64,000 bases of DNA from Aromatoleum evansii (GTDB lineage: Bacteria > Pseudomonadota > Gammaproteobacteria > Burkholderiales > Rhodocyclaceae): positions 1-64,000 of the forward strand of contig NZ_WTVK01000001.1 in assembly GCF_012910805.1 (NCBI RefSeq), written 5' to 3'. Below the pieces are notes generated by a model that was not told the origin of the DNA, made no database searches, and saw only the letters and a list, made by a program, of their open reading frames with translations. The first letter of the stretch is position 1. The number at the start of each line of letters is the position of its first letter. Positions 62,168 through 64,000 of the stretch are shown here, piece by piece. The position numbers and the translations under genes are program-made.

Positions 62168-62776
62168 TTATTCGCAGGCGTCCTTGGCTTCCGCATAGTC
62201 GATCCTCATCTCCACCCCCTGAATGACCTGCGCCTTGGCGCCGGTCCCTGGAAGATCGACGTTCGCGGTCATTTCCCAAAGCGATGTCGCGCACAGCGAA
62301 TTGCCGGAGATGTTGGTTGTCGGGTCGATAATCAAGATGTCGGTCGGTTTTCCGCCAAAGCAGGCGACGTTGTCAGGCGGAACATATTGCTCTTCCTTCT
62401 CTTCACCATCGATGATCACCGTCCGCTTCGCAATCAGTTCGCCTTGCTTGATGTACCGGTAGCGTTTGCACGTCGGTGGCGGCACGGTAACTTTGTAGCT
62501 GGTTTCGGGTGTAACGGCCGCACCATCAAAAGCGGGGAGCTGCACGTCGCGGGAAACATTCCGCGCCGTGAATTCATTCGAGTTGAGGGCCACGTCGAGG
62601 TGGTAATTCGCTGCGTCCTCCGCCTCCTTTTGGAACTGCTCGTTCCCCACGACGAGGAGGTTCGTGTTCGCAAGGCGGATTGCCGACACGGCCAGCAGGG
62701 TGATCAGGATGAGCATGATCAGGCCAACGAAAAGTACCGCGCCCCGCTGCGGTGCGCGCGCTCGTGGATGCATCAT
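62168..62776 (-). CDS. pilX: type IV pilus minor pilin PilX
   Basis: 202 residues. The N-terminal QRGAVLFVGLIMLILITLLA is the PilX_N pattern, with a membrane helix at about 12-33. It lacks the usual Glu at +5 of pilins, as is normal for PilX. The ectodomain contains CFGGKPTDILIIDP and two or more cysteines (Cys near C-terminus: KDACE). The ATG at 62776 overlaps the pilW stop (ATGA). PilX belongs to the priming complex with PilV, PilW and FimU. Confidence 0.88.
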   Translation of the reverse strand: MMHPRARAPQRGAVLFVGLIMLILITLLAVSAIRLANTNLLVVGNEQFQKEAEDAANYHLDVALNSNEFTARNVSRDVQLPAFDGAAVTPETSYKVTVPPPTCKRYRYIKQGELIAKRTVIIDGEEKEEQYVPPDNVACFGGKPTDILIIDPTTNISGNSLCATSLWEMTANVDLPGTGAKAQVIQGVEMRIDYAEAKDACE

Positions 62777-63789
62777 TTCGTTCTCCGCGCCACGGGATGG
62801 ATCAGTTCGACATAAGTGCTGAAGACGTGCCGTTTGTAGTTGTCGGCGAACGTGACGGGGGCCTTCGGACCGAGCGTGAAGGTCTTGGTGCTGGCGTCGT
62901 AACCGGGAGTTGGCTCGAGCGCGCGAGCGAGCAACCACAGGCGGACGCCGACGATGTGGGGGAGCTGAACCGCGGTCGGGGTGTCGCTGAAGAGATCGGG
63001 TGATCCGTCTCCGCTGGTATCGATCGCGTATTCGAAGTGGATGTCCTCGATGCCTTCGACCATGGCCTGGACGTCGGGATTGGTGCTTCCGAGCGCCACG
63101 GCACGAAAATCGGCCCGTTTCAGGGTGGGGATGCTGTCACCCGCAACGTTGTTGCTGGCGATGAAGAACGCCCTGCGCAAGTACTGGCGAATCGGAGCCC
63201 GATTTGTCGTCTTGCAGTCGATCTGCATGAGATCGAAAGTGCCTGACCCGTTCTTCACCCGGAACGGTTTGTCGGTCACTGCACTGACATACTCGTCGCC
63301 GCACAGGGATACTTGCAGATAGCCGTTGTCCGGGTTGAGCGCGTCGGGTGCAGTAATCGCGGTGGATGCACGCTGCACAAACAGCAACCCGGTTCCGCTC
63401 TTTGCCGAAATCGGGCATGGGAAAGTCTCCGGGGTAAAACCTTGCACAGCGATATCCATCGACCCTTTCCAGACATCCACATCGGTCGAGCACGGGTTGG
63501 CAGTCGTGGATGCCGGTGTGCCCTGAAGGCTGGCGATGGCGTCGTAAAATCCCCCCATCGAGATCTCGTCGCGCAGGAGCTGGATTGCGTAGCGGCCGTT
63601 CTCAAGCTGCTGGGCGGCTTTGTCCAGTTCACGCCGAGCTTGGCTGTTGTTGATGAAGATGGTCGTCATCGCACCGATCACCAGTAACCCTAAGGTCATG
63701 GCGATCATCATTTCGATGAGCGAGATGCCCCTCTCGCGCGATCGGAAAACTCGGATGCGGGGTAGTGCGAGAAATCCAGCTGCGTGCAT
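62773..63789 (-). CDS. pilW: type IV pilus minor pilin PilW
   Basis: 338 residues. Prepilin cleavage site ERG followed by ISLIEMMIAMTLGLLVIGAM: Gly21, then Ile22 (+1) and Glu26 (+5). The body (ARRELDKAAQQLENGRYAIQ; GFYDAIASLQ; DVQAMVEGIEDIHFEYAID) fits the PilW family, and VEGIEDIHFEY is characteristic. The stop overlaps pilX. It starts 6 bases after the pilV stop codon. Confidence 0.9.
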   Translation of the reverse strand: MHAAGFLALPRIRVFRSRERGISLIEMMIAMTLGLLVIGAMTTIFINNSQARRELDKAAQQLENGRYAIQLLRDEISMGGFYDAIASLQGTPASTTANPCSTDVDVWKGSMDIAVQGFTPETFPCPISAKSGTGLLFVQRASTAITAPDALNPDNGYLQVSLCGDEYVSAVTDKPFRVKNGSGTFDLMQIDCKTTNRAPIRQYLRRAFFIASNNVAGDSIPTLKRADFRAVALGSTNPDVQAMVEGIEDIHFEYAIDTSGDGSPDLFSDTPTAVQLPHIVGVRLWLLARALEPTPGYDASTKTFTLGPKAPVTFADNYKRHVFSTYVELIHPVARRTK

Positions 63790-63795
63790 GATGGC

Positions 63796-64000
63796 TTACC
63801 CGGCAACTTGTTTGGGAATGAGGACACGCGTGACGACTGCCCGCCGCAGGCCGGCGCCGAAGTCGATGTCTGCGGCGCACTGAGCTCCAGGCGTATTGGC
63901 CGGTGGTGAGGCCGTGGGCATCAGCCCTTGCCAGACGCCGACAACGAAAAATTCGCCGAGTGCATCGTCCGTGGGCGGGACCGAGATCAGGCAGCCACGC
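63796..64000 (-). CDS. pilV: type IV pilus minor pilin PilV, C-terminal part
   Basis: The right edge cuts this gene. Read on the minus strand from 64000, one frame is open for 67 codons to a TAA at 63798-63796: RGCLISVPPTDDALGEF, then VVGVWQGLMPTA, QCAADIDFGAGLRRAVVT, ending LIPKQVAG. A VWQG segment followed by a cysteine and RRxVVT is typical of the PilV C-terminus, and position ahead of pilW supports it. The N-terminal prepilin helix lies outside the window. Confidence 0.8.
   Translation of the reverse strand, partial: RGCLISVPPTDDALGEFFVVGVWQGLMPTASPPANTPGAQCAADIDFGAGLRRAVVTRVLIPKQVAG

Overview
The window is high-GC DNA densely packed with genes and reads like the chromosome of a motile, respiring betaproteobacterium, most likely of the Rhodocyclales (Azoarcus/Aromatoleum/Thauera type). 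The basis is overall protein character, FlhDC as flagellar master regulator, tandem CheV proteins, the sbp-cysTWA-cysB-cysK order, the rpsT/murJ divergent pair and several small proteins that I know mainly from this class (DUF3579, DUF2788, DUF3422). I could not run a search, so the genus is an inference. I see no tRNA, rRNA, CRISPR array, transposase, phage gene or toxin-antitoxin pair. The content is core or common accessory metabolism, and I did not find a clear undescribed defence or biosynthetic system.

Layout. 1-5.5 kb: the edge of a histidine-utilisation locus (hutD, with two TGTATATACA palindromes that look like HutC operators), an Lrp-type regulator divergent from ornithine cyclodeaminase, a LysR regulator and a DUF3422 membrane protein. 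5.6-16.3 kb: leucine/isovalerate catabolism, with an AraC regulator divergent from liuABD (isovaleryl-CoA dehydrogenase and both methylcrotonyl-CoA carboxylase subunits), then an acyl-CoA ligase, a glutathione S-transferase and acetoacetyl-CoA synthetase. Two 90-bp REP-like elements bracket the AraC-liuABD block, and a 14-bp tandem array plus a 58-bp perfect hairpin closes the region. 16.5-20.6 kb: guanine deaminase, a Nudix hydrolase and an HDOD-REC-GGDEF protein.

20.8-31.1 kb: a motility block, flhDC | motAB-cheR-cheB(catalytic domain only) | cheV1-cheV2-cheY-cheZ-cheA, with sigma28-like promoters before motA and cheV1. 31.2-40.6 kb (minus strand): transaldolase, truC, then the sulfate assimilation set cysT-cysW-cysA-cysB-cysK with sbp nearby, and Fe superoxide dismutase. 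40.8-46.3 kb: xseA divergent from exbB-exbD-lpxK-(Trm112-like)-kdsB-adk, linking energised transport, lipid A/KDO synthesis and nucleotide balance; the spacer between xseA and exbB is an AT-rich island with several DnaA-box-like sequences.

46.4-57.7 kb: a phosphofructokinase whose phosphoryl donor is ambiguous from its motifs, gamma-glutamyltranspeptidase, a PEBP-like protein, murJ divergent from rpsT, then argD-argF-argG and small conserved proteins (DUF2788, ppnP, YajQ, YjfB-like). 58-64 kb: type IV pilus minor pilins: fimT on the plus strand converging on the pilV-pilW-pilX-pilY1 operon, which is cut by the right edge inside pilV.
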